The notes: generated by a model not told the origin, from the sequence alone. A stretch of 64,000 nt of DNA from DAOUBP01 sp964474695 (GCA_964474695.1 CAYYTK010000023.1:1-64000); one strand, 5' to 3'. Shown: positions 26,519-36,070, counted from the first letter of the stretch. Numbers and translations are program-made.

Positions 26519-27781
26519 ATGAAAGCACTCAGTGTAGCCTGGAAAGACCTCCAGATCCTCTTCAAGGACCGCGGCTCGGTGCTCTATCTCTTCCTGGTGC
26601 CGATCGCGTTCATCTTCGTCTTCTCCGGCGCGTTGGGCCAGTTGGACCAACCGGCCCAGGATCAGCGGCTGCCGCTGCCGGTCGTCAACCTCGACCCGGG
26701 CGGCCAGGCGGCCGAGGCCTTCAGCGCGGGGTTGAACGCGGCCGGCGGGATCGTGGTCGTGCCCTATGCCGAGGCCGACGCGCTGGCGAAGCTGCGGGCC
26801 GAGACCAACCGGGAGATCGACCGCGTGCTCATCATCCCGGCCGGCTTCACGTCCGACACCGGCTCTGGCAAGCTGGCCACCCTGCGCCTGATCAGCCATC
26901 CCGAGGCCGACGAAGCGCAGACCCGCGCCATCCGCCTGGTGGTGGAGGGGGTGGCGGATGACATGGCGCTGGAGACGCAACTGGTCGCCAGCCTGGAGCG
27001 CATGGCCGACATGGTCGCGGCGGACCCTGCCGCGTCGCAAGCCTTCACCAAGGAGCGCATCGTGGCCCAGGCGCGCGCCCAGTTCGCGGCCGCGGCGCAG
27101 GACCCGTTGGTGAGCATCCGGCAGTCCACCCCCGGCGCCTTCAGCCAGCAGGAAGAGGCGACGCCGATCAGTGATGTGCGGGTGCGCGTGGCCGGCTTCA
27201 CCGTGCTCTTCGCGTTTCTGGCCGCCCAGGCTACCGCGCGTTCGGTCTACGAGGAGAAGAAAGGCGGCAGCTTCCGGCGCCTGCTCGCCGCGCCCATCAG
27301 CAAGGCCAGCCTGCTGGCCGGCAAGATGCTGCCCAACCTCGCCATCGTGCTGCTGCAGATCGCGGTGATCTTCGCGTTCGGCATGTTCGTGCTGCCGTTG
27401 CTGGGCATGGAGCGGCTGACCCTGGGCCGCGATGTGCTGGGGGTGGGGGTCGTCTCGCTGCTGGTGGCGCTCTGCTCCACCAGCCTGGGCGTCCTCATCG
27501 CCGCGCTGAGCAAGACGGAAGGCCAGGTGGGCGGCATCGCCAGCCTCATCATCTGGGCGATGGGCATCGTGGGCGGCTCGTTGGTCCCCTTGTATTTGTT
27601 CACGCAGGGACCGATCAGCCAGGTGGGCAAGGTGGTGCCGGTGCACTGGGCCAACGAGGCCTACTACGGCCTGATGGTGCGCGGCCTGACGTTGGCTGAC
27701 ATTGGGCCGGCGCTGCTGGCGCTGGCCGGCTTCACCGCCGCGTTCCTCGCCATCGGCTTGTGGCGCTTCGACTTCGATTGA
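26519..27781 (+). CDS. ABC-2 type exporter permease 1
   Basis: The 420-residue membrane protein has one N-terminal membrane helix (about residues 20-40), a large extracellular domain to about residue 220, then five helices including the EEKKGGSFRRLLAAPISKA cytosolic loop typical of ABC-2 permeases. It is the second gene of the exporter operon, and its FD-ending C-terminus (RFDFD) matches that of the next permease (RFKFD), which suggests that the two form a heterodimer that arose by duplication. Confidence 0.9.
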   Translation: MKALSVAWKDLQILFKDRGSVLYLFLVPIAFIFVFSGALGQLDQPAQDQRLPLPVVNLDPGGQAAEAFSAGLNAAGGIVVVPYAEADALAKLRAETNREIDRVLIIPAGFTSDTGSGKLATLRLISHPEADEAQTRAIRLVVEGVADDMALETQLVASLERMADMVAADPAASQAFTKERIVAQARAQFAAAAQDPLVSIRQSTPGAFSQQEEATPISDVRVRVAGFTVLFAFLAAQATARSVYEEKKGGSFRRLLAAPISKASLLAGKMLPNLAIVLLQIAVIFAFGMFVLPLLGMERLTLGRDVLGVGVVSLLVALCSTSLGVLIAALSKTEGQVGGIASLIIWAMGIVGGSLVPLYLFTQGPISQVGKVVPVHWANEAYYGLMVRGLTLADIGPALLALAGFTAAFLAIGLWRFDFD

Positions 27782-27792
27782 GAGGTGCGACC

Positions 27793-29049
27793 ATGAAGAT
27801 CATCTCTGACACACTCGCCGTTGCCGCCAAGGAGCTGCGGATCCTGCTGAGCGAACGCGCCACCTTGTTCGTGTTCTTCCTGATGCCGCTGCTGTTCGCC
27901 ATGTTCTTCGGCCAGCTCAACCGCATGGCCGCGGGCGGTGAGGCGGCGCAGGTGAGCGTCGATGTCGCCCTGGTGAACCAGGACAGCGGCCCCTTCAGCG
28001 AGAGGCTGGTGGAGGCGCTGCGGCAGATCGACGTGCTGTCCATCGAGGAGCTGGCGTCGCCCCAAGCCGCGGATGAAAAGGTCGCCAAGGGGGAGACCGT
28101 CGCGGCCATCGTGATCCCCGCGGGCCTGAGCGCCAACATCCAGGCCCACACACCGTCACAGATCCAGGTGATCGTGGACCCGGTGAAGCAGGAGGGGGCC
28201 GGCATCGTCACCGGCATCCTGAACCAGGCTGCCGGCGAGGTCACCCTGTGGGGCGAGGTCAGCTACGGGGTTCAATCGATGCTGAACCAGTCGCCCGAGT
28301 TCCTGCAGGCGCCGCCTGAGGCGCAGCAGGCCGCCGCGATGCAGACGCTGGGCGTCATCATGACCCAGCTCGACGAGGCGCGGCGCAGCCCCGCCATCGC
28401 GGTCAGCAGCGAGGATGCCAGCGGCGTGCCCGTCAAGGAGCCATTCAACCCCGCCGCCTTCAACAACCCCTCCATGCTGACCATGTTTGCGTTCTTCCTG
28501 CTGGGCATGATGGCCACCAGCATCCTGACCGAAAAGGAGAACGGCAGCTTCCGGCGCCTGCTGGCGTCGCCGATCCGGCCCGCCGCGATCCTTGCGGGCA
28601 AGACGCTGGCCTACATGACCATCGTCGTCCTGCAGGCGCTGTTGATGCTGGGCAGCGGCGTGCTGTTCTTCGCTATGCCGATCGGCCGTTCGCTGCCGGC
28701 CGTGCTGCTCATCACGCTGGGGCTCGGGTTCACCGCCTCGGCGCTGGGCCTGCTGTTGGCGACCCTGGCCCGCTCGGCCAAGCAAGCCGACAGCCTCGGC
28801 GTGGTCATCTCGCTGCTGCTGGGGGGCATGGGCGGCTGCATCGCTCTGGGCTCGGTCTTCTTCCGGGCCAAGGGCACCATCATGTATGTCCTCTCCAACC
28901 TGACGCCGCACGCGCACGCGTTGGAGGGCTACATGCGCCTGTTCGGGGATAACGCGGGCTTCGTGGATGTGCTGCCGCAGATCGGCATCCTGTTCGGCAT
29001 GGGCGCCCTGTACTTCGTGACCGCCCTGCTGCGCTTCAAATTCGACTAA
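27793..29049 (+). CDS. ABC-2 type exporter permease 2
   Basis: This 418-residue paralogue of the preceding permease has the same plan: one helix, a large extracellular region, and five C-terminal helices with the loop EKENGSFRRLLASPIRPA. The ATG at 27793 follows GAGGTG. Its stop lies three bases from the stop of the convergent hydrolase gene, and no terminator hairpin separates them. Confidence 0.9.
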   Translation: MKIISDTLAVAAKELRILLSERATLFVFFLMPLLFAMFFGQLNRMAAGGEAAQVSVDVALVNQDSGPFSERLVEALRQIDVLSIEELASPQAADEKVAKGETVAAIVIPAGLSANIQAHTPSQIQVIVDPVKQEGAGIVTGILNQAAGEVTLWGEVSYGVQSMLNQSPEFLQAPPEAQQAAAMQTLGVIMTQLDEARRSPAIAVSSEDASGVPVKEPFNPAAFNNPSMLTMFAFFLLGMMATSILTEKENGSFRRLLASPIRPAAILAGKTLAYMTIVVLQALLMLGSGVLFFAMPIGRSLPAVLLITLGLGFTASALGLLLATLARSAKQADSLGVVISLLLGGMGGCIALGSVFFRAKGTIMYVLSNLTPHAHALEGYMRLFGDNAGFVDVLPQIGILFGMGALYFVTALLRFKFD

Positions 29050-29052
29050 CGC

Positions 29053-30231
29053 TTACTGTGCGGCAGCGTTCTTCACATACTTATCGAAGAACGCGACGGA
29101 GCGCTGCATGGCGGTGTTGAAGCTCTTGGACAGGTTGTGATTGTCCCCCGGGTACTCGTAATACTCCACGGGCAGCGGTATCCCCGCGTCCCGCGCCTGC
29201 TGATACAGGGTCGCCGAGAACTCGTAGGGCACGCTGTCGTCCGCGGTGCCGTGATGGAGCTGGAGTGGGCCGGATAGGTCGGCCAGGTAGCTGGCGGGCG
29301 AGATCGAAGCCCAGAACTCCGGGTTCTGTTCCGGTGAGCCGTAGCGTTCCGTGAAGTCCTGGCGCCAGCGCCGCGCGCTCTGCGGGATGGCCGGGGTCGG
29401 CGCGGTTGCGGTCGGCGCGCCGGCCGGCCGCCGCCAGCGGGTCATCAGGTCGGGATAGGACGCCACCACCCCGGCCCAGATCACCCCCGCCTTGATGTCC
29501 CCGGTGGTCACCATGGCGCGCAGGGTGATGTGGCCGCCCATCGAATGGCCCCACATGCCGATGCGGTTCGGGTCCGCGTCCGCATAGCGCTTCACCGAAG
29601 CCAACGCGTTCAGCACGTCGATCGTGTAATCGGGCGAGCCGTAGCCGCCGCTGGCCTCCCCCTCGGACTTGTCGTGGCCCCGGTAATCGGGCCGGAAGAC
29701 GATGTAGCCGTTGCGGGCGAAGCCGTCCACGTAGGCCACATAGCGCTCGGTGGTGCGGTACTGCTCGGGCGGGATGTAGCCGTGGTTGAAGATGATGGCC
29801 GGCCAGCCGGTCGCGGGCTTGGGGCCGTTGGGCACGGTCAACAGCCCATACTGCTTCAGGCCCTCCGACAGGTAGGAGGCGTAGTAGCGCCGGTAGTTGG
29901 CGCCCGGCTGCAGCGTCTGCTCGATGACGATATCGCTGCCCGGGTAGTCCTGGGTGCGCATGAATGCCACCGAAAGCGGGTTGGGCGGCGTCGCGGTCGG
30001 CGTCACGGTCGGCGACGCGGTGGGCGACGGCGTCACCGTCGGCGACGGCGTCACCGTCGCAGTCGCAGTGGCCGTGGGAGGCGGCGCGGGAGTGCGCGTC
30101 GCCGCAGCAGGCGTTGCGGTGGCCGCGGGCGCCTGGGCCGCCTCGATCCCGCGCTCCGCCCGCGCCCCGCCGCCGCACGCGGCGAGGACGAGCGCCATCA
30201 GGCCCAGGAGAAAGAACCCCTTCAATTTCAT
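29053..30231 (-). CDS. Alpha/beta hydrolase lipoprotein (prolyl-oligopeptidase-like)
   Basis: A lipoprotein signal ending LVLAAC is followed by a Thr/Pro/Ala-rich spacer (about 70 residues) and an alpha/beta hydrolase domain. The nucleophile elbow is GHSMGG, the acid lies in GTADDSVP and the histidine in GDNHN. It is probably an extracytoplasmic esterase or peptidase. I choose the ATG at 30231 (MKLKGFF) because it gives a normal signal peptide; an in-frame start at 30249 adds six residues. It is the last gene of a minus-strand group with a DUF2231 protein and a cytochrome c. Confidence 0.88.
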   Translation of the reverse strand: MKLKGFFLLGLMALVLAACGGGARAERGIEAAQAPAATATPAAATRTPAPPPTATATATVTPSPTVTPSPTASPTVTPTATPPNPLSVAFMRTQDYPGSDIVIEQTLQPGANYRRYYASYLSEGLKQYGLLTVPNGPKPATGWPAIIFNHGYIPPEQYRTTERYVAYVDGFARNGYIVFRPDYRGHDKSEGEASGGYGSPDYTIDVLNALASVKRYADADPNRIGMWGHSMGGHITLRAMVTTGDIKAGVIWAGVVASYPDLMTRWRRPAGAPTATAPTPAIPQSARRWRQDFTERYGSPEQNPEFWASISPASYLADLSGPLQLHHGTADDSVPYEFSATLYQQARDAGIPLPVEYYEYPGDNHNLSKSFNTAMQRSVAFFDKYVKNAAAQ

Positions 30232-30267
30232 GACAACCGGCCTCAGCACCGGGCTGGCTCCCCGAAA

Positions 30268-30711
30268 TCACATACCAAACACGATGATGCCGCCCAGGAA
30301 GCCCAACGCACCGGCCAGCAGAAAGCTGACGCCGTAAGCCGCCAGGTACATCAGGTTTGTCTTGGACTGCCAGCGGGCTTCCTTCTGCCGCCAGCGGATC
30401 ACCGTCGTGGCCGCGGAAATGATCAGCAGCAGGACCGCCAGGATGATCTTGATCTGGACATTCGGCGCTGAGCCGTCGTAGCGCACGGCATTGTCGTTCG
30501 CGCCGGTCAGGCCGGCGACCACCGTGCTCACCGCGGTCAACGAGATGCAGTAATACGCCGCCCGCTCCAGGTAGGGATTCTTGCGCAGCAGCGCCAGCAG
30601 GAAAAAGAGAAACGCCGCCGCGGACAGGGCCACGGGAAAGTGAACCACCATAGGATGCAAGGGATGGACAACAAAGAGCGTGTTGAGAATCTGCGAAATC
30701 CCGTTCATCAT
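30268..30711 (-). CDS. DUF2231 membrane protein
   Basis: The 147-residue protein has the diagnostic HPLHPMVVHFPVAL near its N-terminus and four hydrophobic segments. DUF2231 proteins often accompany c-type cytochromes and may bind haem through the His residues. The cytochrome c lipoprotein gene lies 44 bases upstream on the same strand, so a membrane electron-transfer pair is likely. Confidence 0.85.
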   Translation of the reverse strand: MMNGISQILNTLFVVHPLHPMVVHFPVALSAAAFLFFLLALLRKNPYLERAAYYCISLTAVSTVVAGLTGANDNAVRYDGSAPNVQIKIILAVLLLIISAATTVIRWRQKEARWQSKTNLMYLAAYGVSFLLAGALGFLGGIIVFGM

Positions 30712-30755
30712 GATCTCTCCTTCACCAGTATCACCTTCCCAGAAACAACCGGGCG

Positions 30756-31235
30756 TCAGTTATCCTGCGCGCCAGCCGTCACCCAGGCCGAGATGATGTC
30801 GATCTGGCTCTGCGACAGCTTCTTTCCGCCCTGGGGCATCCTGCCGCTAACGATCACCTTCACCAGCTCGCTGTCTGCCGCGTCGCCGGGCACGATCACC
30901 TGGCCATCCCGGCCGCCCTTCATCAGGGCATCATAGCTCGTCAGAGCCAAGCCGCCCGCGGCGGAGTTGCCATGGCACTTCACGCAGTTCTGCTGCAGGA
31001 TCGGCTGGACATCCTTGGCGAAAGTGGCTGCCGCGGCCGCCTGGCCCGAAGACTGCGCGGCGGCGGGGGCCGCCGTCGGTTGGACGGCCGCCGCCGGTTG
31101 GGCCGCCGTCGGTTGGGATGCTGCCGGTTGAGCTGCCGGAGAGCAGCCTGCCAGCAGAGCGATCAAGGCCACCATCGTGAGCAGGCCGAAGACCGCCCTG
31201 CGGGGAGTGCGAGACATATGGGGTTGTTGAGTCAT
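30756..31235 (-). CDS. c-type cytochrome lipoprotein
   Basis: The 159-residue protein has a signal with lipobox LLAGC (Cys31), an Ala/Pro/Gln/Thr spacer, and one haem-binding CVKCH (residues 84-88). An axial Met is likely in GRMPQGG. It would be anchored outside the membrane and pass electrons with the DUF2231 protein. GGAGG lies six bases before the ATG at 31235. Confidence 0.88.
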   Translation of the reverse strand: MTQQPHMSRTPRRAVFGLLTMVALIALLAGCSPAAQPAASQPTAAQPAAAVQPTAAPAAAQSSGQAAAAATFAKDVQPILQQNCVKCHGNSAAGGLALTSYDALMKGGRDGQVIVPGDAADSELVKVIVSGRMPQGGKKLSQSQIDIISAWVTAGAQDN

Positions 31236-31425
31236 CTACTTCCTCCGTGTTGAGATAGAGCAGCCGCACTGGCTTCAGCCCGATTCTAGCGTGAAGGCGG
31301 AGCCCGGACAGTGGGAAGGCGTACAATTGGACGCGCAGCGTCCACAGCCACCCCTCAAAATTCGTCTCTCTACGGCGCCGGTGGTATAATTCGGCAAGTC
31401 ATAGCAGTTCACAAGGAGATATCTG

Positions 31426-31908
31426 ATGTCCAAGAAGAATCAGACTGAGGAATTGGAAGAGTTCGAAGCGCCCGAGGACGAGCTTTACACGGAGCTGGAC
31501 GACGATCGTCGCGCCGAATTGAACGAGCTGCTCGGTTCCAGCGTGCTCGGCGTCGAGCTTTACGAGGACTCGTTGGGTGACGAGGAAGAGGAAACCCCCG
31601 TCGCGCCCGAAGCGCGGGTCTTCTTCGATTGCGACCTCTACCTCGACAACAACATGGCGCTGGAGCTGTACGTCACCTCGGCCTACCCGGACCCGGAAGG
31701 CGATCCCGTGGTCGGCATGGACGCCATCTTCCAGGCGCTTGGCCGCCTGTCCGATGAGAAACTGGAGCTGGTGGACTACGGCGAGGCCGACGAAGAGGGC
31801 GGGCTGGCGCTGGCTTTCGGTCGCGGCGACAAGACCATGATCGTGATGGTGAGCAGCGCCTGGATGGTCAGCGAGTGGGAAGCTGACGAAGAGGCGCAGG
31901 AAGCCTGA
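31426..31908 (+). CDS. Acidic hypothetical protein, 160 aa
   Basis: The protein is very acidic at both ends (EELEEFEAPEDELYTELDDD; SEWEADEEAQEA), with a compact central alpha/beta region at about residues 60-145. No known domain is recognised. A TATAAT at 31385-31390 with a weak -35 and AAGGAG before the ATG support expression. It begins a five-gene same-strand group that ends at 33807. Confidence 0.72.
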   Translation: MSKKNQTEELEEFEAPEDELYTELDDDRRAELNELLGSSVLGVELYEDSLGDEEEETPVAPEARVFFDCDLYLDNNMALELYVTSAYPDPEGDPVVGMDAIFQALGRLSDEKLELVDYGEADEEGGLALAFGRGDKTMIVMVSSAWMVSEWEADEEAQEA

Positions 31909-31918
31909 GGCCGGACAG

Positions 31919-32560
31919 GTGATCCGTCTCGCCATACTGGATGTCGATGGCACGCTCAAGCAGGCCGAGTCGCCCTATCAGTACCTGCATGCGCGTCTGA
32001 ACATCGCGCACCTGGGCGCGCGCAACCGAGAACTCGCCATGTCCGGCCGCATCAGCTATGGCGAGTGGCTGAGCCGCGACGTGGCCCTGTGGGCCGGGCA
32101 GCCGGTCGTTCTGCTGCAGCGCCTGCTGGCAGAGAACCCCTATCTCCCCGGCGCGGAAGAGCTGCTGCGCGCCTTGAAGCAGGCCGGCGTGATCGTGGCC
32201 CTCGTCAGCGCCGGCTTCACCCTCAACACCGATCCCATCATGGCGGCTTTCGGCCTGGATTATGCCCTGGCCAACGAGCTGACCACCGTCGATGGGGTGT
32301 TGGACGGCGGCGCGATCAATCGGGTGCCGGAGGGCGGCAAGGCGGCGTTTGCGCGCGACCTGATGGCGCGGCTGGGCATCTCGCCGGAGCAGACGCTGGC
32401 GGCCGGCGACACGCACGGCGACCTGGAGTTGTTCGACTGCGCCGGGGTGCGTTGGGCCGTCAACCCGCGCTCGGCCGAGCTGCGCGCGCGGGCGGATGCG
32501 GTATTCGAGCCGGATTTGGCCGGCGCGGCGGCGTGGCTGGCGGCGCGCGGGCATGTCTGA
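31919..32560 (+). CDS. HAD-superfamily phosphatase (SerB-like)
   Basis: The 213-residue protein has motif 1 AILDVDGT, motif 2 in ALVSAGF, a conserved Lys in GGKAAFAR, and motif 4 GDTHGDLELF. This is the layout of phosphoserine-phosphatase-like HAD enzymes. Translation starts at a GTG (31919) ten bases after the preceding stop. The last eight bases overlap the next gene. The substrate is unknown. Confidence 0.85.
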   Translation: MIRLAILDVDGTLKQAESPYQYLHARLNIAHLGARNRELAMSGRISYGEWLSRDVALWAGQPVVLLQRLLAENPYLPGAEELLRALKQAGVIVALVSAGFTLNTDPIMAAFGLDYALANELTTVDGVLDGGAINRVPEGGKAAFARDLMARLGISPEQTLAAGDTHGDLELFDCAGVRWAVNPRSAELRARADAVFEPDLAGAAAWLAARGHV

Positions 32561-32855
32561 TCTCTCTCTGATCGACTGGGCCGGCGTGGCCCGCAACGCG
32601 CTGTGGATCGTGGGGCTCAGCCTGGCGCTCGCCGCTTTCAGCCTGGCGAGCTGGCAGGCGCGTGCATCGCACGGCAGCCTGCGCACCGCGCTGAACGGGG
32701 CCGCGTTTCAGGCGCCGTTCAACCTGGGCCTGCTGCTCTTCTCCGCGGCGATGGCGTGGGGCGCCGGCGCCCTCTGGGAGCGGGCCGCGTGGATCATCCT
32801 GGCGGCCGCGTTCGCCTGGCTGGCGTTCAGGAATCGGCCCGCAAGCGGCCGATAG
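32553..32855 (+). CDS. Small membrane protein, 100 aa
   Basis: The ATG at 32553 overlaps the HAD gene's stop region (ATGTCTGA). The protein has three hydrophobic segments separated by short loops (NALWIVGLSLALAAFSLASW, FNLGLLLFSAAMAWGAGAL, AAWIILAAAFAWLAF). No family is recognised. Its gene lies between the HAD gene and another membrane protein gene, so it probably belongs to the same operon. Confidence 0.7.
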   Translation: MSDLSLIDWAGVARNALWIVGLSLALAAFSLASWQARASHGSLRTALNGAAFQAPFNLGLLLFSAAMAWGAGALWERAAWIILAAAFAWLAFRNRPASGR

Positions 32856-32871
32856 TTGCAAGGAGGAACAA

Positions 32872-33807
32872 ATGAAACGATCTCGCGAGGGGTTGGTTTG
32901 GGCTGGCGCGCTGCTGGTGGTGGGCGTTTTCTTGCTCCTGAAGAACCTGGGCATCTTCGGGGAGTGGGGTGACTTGATCTGGGGCGCGCTCTTCGCCGCC
33001 GTGGGCCTCGGCTTCCTGATCTGGTTCGTGATTGACCAGCAGCGGTGGTGGCGAGCCATCCCCGGGTTCACGCTGCTCGGCATCGGCGCGTGGCTCATGC
33101 TGCAGGGGCGCCAGATCAGCCTGGGCGATTGGAGCGGCACAGTGGCGCTCTTCGCCATGGCGCTGGGCTTTTGGGCGGTGGCGCTGGTGCGCGGCGACCA
33201 TTGGTGGGCCGTCATCCCGGCCGGCGTCCTGACCGTGCTGGGCTTCCTGTTCCGGTTCTGGTCCCAGCTCACCGACCTGGGGCGGATGACGGCGTTGATT
33301 GCGGGGATCGGCCTGGTCTTCGCGCTGCTCTATCTGGTCCGCTTCGGCCAGCGTGACACGCGGTGGGCGGGGGTGCCGGCCGCGGCCCTGCTGCTGTTGG
33401 GCCTGGTCACGCTGATGCAGACCCTGTCTCTGCCCCCGGCGCTCGCCACGTGGTGGCCGATCCTGCTGGTCGTGGCCGGCGTGGGCATCGGCATCGGCAT
33501 GTTGGGCTGGCGCGGGGCGCAGCCGCCGGCCGCACCGGCCGCACCCGGCATCGATGAGCCGCCGGCGCCTGCCCGGGGCGCTTCGGTGACGGGCACGCTG
33601 CCCGAAGCACCCGCCCTGCCTGCCGCGCCGTCACCGGCCGCGCCGTTACCGGCGGCGCCGTCCCCTGCGGCCCCGTCCCCGGAGCAGCCGGTCGACATCT
33701 ATGAGATGATCAAGCAGCAGCCGCCGGCGGGCGCCGAGCCGCCCGCGGAGCCGGCAGGCCCGGCCGCCGCTGAGCCCCCGGCCGAAAAGGATGATTGGGT
33801 GTCCTGA
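32872..33807 (+). CDS. Multi-pass membrane protein with Pro/Ala-rich tail
   Basis: About eight short membrane segments in residues 8-215 form pairs of the kind seen in LiaF/DUF5668-type proteins (LVWAGALLVVGVFLLLKNLG). A cytosolic tail of about 90 residues is dominated by Ala, Pro and Glu. AAGGAGG precedes the ATG. LiaF-type proteins act in envelope-stress signalling, but no LiaRS-like pair is adjacent. Confidence 0.75.
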   Translation: MKRSREGLVWAGALLVVGVFLLLKNLGIFGEWGDLIWGALFAAVGLGFLIWFVIDQQRWWRAIPGFTLLGIGAWLMLQGRQISLGDWSGTVALFAMALGFWAVALVRGDHWWAVIPAGVLTVLGFLFRFWSQLTDLGRMTALIAGIGLVFALLYLVRFGQRDTRWAGVPAAALLLLGLVTLMQTLSLPPALATWWPILLVVAGVGIGIGMLGWRGAQPPAAPAAPGIDEPPAPARGASVTGTLPEAPALPAAPSPAAPLPAAPSPAAPSPEQPVDIYEMIKQQPPAGAEPPAEPAGPAAAEPPAEKDDWVS

Positions 33808-33811
33808 ACGA

Positions 33812-33847
33812 AAACGGCTGCTCCTCACGCGTGAGGAGCAGCCGTTT
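33812..33847. terminator. 36-bp perfect palindrome between convergent genes
   Basis: AAACGGCTGCTCCTCACG is followed directly by its exact complement, 18 bp on each side, ending in TTTGG on the plus strand and AAAACG read from the other side. It can act as a bidirectional terminator for the genes ending at 33807 and 33869. Confidence 0.85.
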
Positions 33848-33868
33848 GGTTTCCCCTCCGTCCGCCTG

Positions 33869-35572
33869 CTACTTCAACGGGCACAGCTCCTCGGCTGTGA
33901 AGGTGGGGTTGGCGGAGCCCCAATCGGCCAGGAACTGATAGCTGGCCGGGTGTGCCCTGGCGTAGACGCCAACCTCGCGGCACGCCTGGATGATGCTGCC
34001 GGATGATTTATACGCGTTACTGAAGGCCTGGGCCGCCCCGCGCAGGTTCGGCGTGGTGATCTGCGCCAGGGTCACCTGGGCCTGAGCGCGGCTGCCCGCG
34101 CCGTACTGGGCGATGGCCAGCCGGAAACGCGCGAAGTCCCGCAGCGTCGCCAGTTCAGCCGTGATCGTCCCGCAGGCGGTTGCCTTCTGGTCCTCGATGG
34201 CGGCCTGGTAGGCCGTGATGGCGGCATCGAAGCCATCCTGCGCCCAAAGGTCGAACGCGGCGTCGGCGTCCAGGATCTTGTGATAGAGGCAGGTCGAAGG
34301 CTCGAAGACCACCGAACGGAGGGCGTACGCCGCGCCGTCGATCGAGGCATAGGTCTCGGTCCGGGCGCGCTGCGGCCCGGCGTCGGCCGCCGCACTGAGG
34401 CCGCCGAACAGGACGATCTCCTGGCCGCTGCCCGCGGGCAGGACGTCCGTGAATTTGAACTCGGCCGAGGCCATCGCCGGTGCGTCCTCGATCCAGTCCG
34501 CATAGGCCGAGCCATCCCACGAGTCGACGTGCAGCTCGGAGATGCAGGTGTCGGCGTCGCACGTCGTGTCCACCCACGCCAGGTCCGGCTTCTTGTCGAG
34601 GTTGAGGTCGGCCACGGTCAGCAGAGAGGCGCTGCCCGCGCTCGCAACCTTGTGCGCCAGGGTGTAGCCGGCCGGGCCTTGGTGGTAGACGAGCAACATG
34701 CCGCTGCCTGCAGGCGGCGGCAGGGCCGGGTCGTGCAAGGCCACGATCACGTCGATGCTCGTCGCGGTCTGCAGCGCGGCAGTGGCCACGGCATCCGGAT
34801 CCGCGGTGACCGCATCGCAGCCGGCCAGCCAGTCCTTAAGCCCGTCGGGCTTGTTGCCGGCCTTGTTCAGATAAGCCAGGATCAGGTCGGGATAGCCGTC
34901 GAGATCGGCCGCGCAGCCGGCCTTGACCGCCGGCGCGGGGACCGCCGTGGCTGTTGGCGCGCTCGTTGGGGCGGCCGTCGCAGCTTCCGCGACCGTCGTG
35001 GCTTCCGCGGCCGGAGCCCCGGCTGTTGCCGGGGTTGCTTCGGCGACAGGGGCCGCCTCGACAGCCGCAGCCGAGGCCGGTGTTGCAGCCGCGGCCGGGG
35101 TCTCGGCCGCAGCTGGGGCCGCCACGGGCACCCACACGCGCTGCCCGATGTAGAGCCAGTACAGCCGATTGGCCAGGGCCGGGTTGACGCGCCAAAGCTC
35201 CTGCACCGAAACGCCGGTGGCGCGGGACACCGTGTTCCAGGTGTCGCCGGGTTTCACCTCGTACCACGAGCCGCTGGCGGCATCCCGCGGGAACGCCAGA
35301 CAGAGCCGGTCGCCGATCCAGAGCCAGCCGTTCGGCCGCACCGCGGCCGGGTTGAGCTGCTTGAGCACTGCAACGCTGACGCCGGTGCTGCGGGAAACGC
35401 TGTACCAGGTGTCGCCTTGCCGGACGGTGTAGGTCTCGCCGCTGCAGGCCGGCGGCGTGGGTTCGGCGGCCTGGGCGCGAGCCGGCAGCAGCGTGAACGG
35501 CAGCGCCAGCAGCGCCAGGATGGCCAGGCCGCTGAGCCAGAGGCCTGGCTTCGCCATAAGTCGTTTCATCAT
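33869..35572 (-). CDS. Secreted LysM protein with FG-GAP/VCBS-like region
   Basis: The 567-residue protein has a signal peptide, two LysM domains (YTVRQGDTWYSVSRSTG at about residue 48; YEVKPGDTWNTVSRATG at about 104) and an Ala/Thr/Pro linker of about 75 residues. An FG-GAP-like stretch (VADLNLDKKPDLAWVD) and a helical C-terminal region with TPR-like pairs follow. LysM domains bind peptidoglycan-type sugars, though Chloroflexota envelopes vary. It is convergent with the previous operon. Confidence 0.85.
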   Translation of the reverse strand: MMKRLMAKPGLWLSGLAILALLALPFTLLPARAQAAEPTPPACSGETYTVRQGDTWYSVSRSTGVSVAVLKQLNPAAVRPNGWLWIGDRLCLAFPRDAASGSWYEVKPGDTWNTVSRATGVSVQELWRVNPALANRLYWLYIGQRVWVPVAAPAAAETPAAAATPASAAAVEAAPVAEATPATAGAPAAEATTVAEAATAAPTSAPTATAVPAPAVKAGCAADLDGYPDLILAYLNKAGNKPDGLKDWLAGCDAVTADPDAVATAALQTATSIDVIVALHDPALPPPAGSGMLLVYHQGPAGYTLAHKVASAGSASLLTVADLNLDKKPDLAWVDTTCDADTCISELHVDSWDGSAYADWIEDAPAMASAEFKFTDVLPAGSGQEIVLFGGLSAAADAGPQRARTETYASIDGAAYALRSVVFEPSTCLYHKILDADAAFDLWAQDGFDAAITAYQAAIEDQKATACGTITAELATLRDFARFRLAIAQYGAGSRAQAQVTLAQITTPNLRGAAQAFSNAYKSSGSIIQACREVGVYARAHPASYQFLADWGSANPTFTAEELCPLK

Positions 35573-35625
35573 GCACTCCTTGGGCCCGGGAGGGGGGGTC
35601 GTGCCGCATTCCTCCTGGGCGGGAT

Positions 35626-35654
35626 TTTCGAAAACGCGCGACTCGCATTATACT
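35626..35654 (+). promoter_or_regulatory. Promoter for the thiol-oxidoreductase-like gene
   Basis: TTTCGA (35626-35631) and TATACT (35649-35654) are separated by 17 bp, about 46 bases before the ATG at 35700. Confidence 0.55.
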
Positions 35655-35699
35655 CGATGGATCAAAGAAATCCAACTTGCTTCCCGACAAGGAGGTCAC

Positions 35700-36026
35700 A
35701 TGGCTAAGCGAGTGGTGCTGTATATGTCGGCCTGGTGCTACCAAAGCCAGGATACGCAGCGCGCCCTGGCGGAGTGGGGGGTGCCGGCGACCGTCGTCGA
35801 CATCAACCAGGATAGTGACGCCGCGAGCCGGGTGAAGGGTTGGGTCGGCTTCCAGAGCGTGCCCACGGTGGTCGTCGCCGAGGGGGACAGCCTCGAACCT
35901 TACGAGCCGCCGGCTCCGCTGGCCCGGGGGGCCAGCCCGCGCGGGGTCGATCGCGGCAGCCTGATCACCGAGGCCAGCCGCGAGCAATTGCGCGCGTGGC
36001 TGGTGAAGCATGGGATGTTGGGGTAG
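35700..36026 (+). CDS. Glutaredoxin-like protein with CxxS motif
   Basis: The 108-residue thioredoxin-fold protein has SAWCYQSQ in place of the usual CPYC, so it has only one active-site Cys. SVPTVVV supplies the cis-Pro loop. A monothiol form suggests a role in glutathionylation-type exchange or iron-sulfur handling, or simply binding. AAGGAGG precedes the ATG at 35700. It stands alone, upstream of the tRNA. Confidence 0.85.
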   Translation: MAKRVVLYMSAWCYQSQDTQRALAEWGVPATVVDINQDSDAASRVKGWVGFQSVPTVVVAEGDSLEPYEPPAPLARGASPRGVDRGSLITEASREQLRAWLVKHGMLG

Positions 36027-36041
36027 ACTCTATGGCCTGAC

Positions 36042-36070
36042 TTTGCCCTGCTCATCAAGTATGCTAAAAT
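36042..36070 (+). promoter_or_regulatory. Promoter for tRNA-Arg
   Basis: TTTGCC (36042-36047) and TAAAAT (36065-36070) are separated by 17 bp, with the start predicted a few bases before the tRNA. Confidence 0.65.
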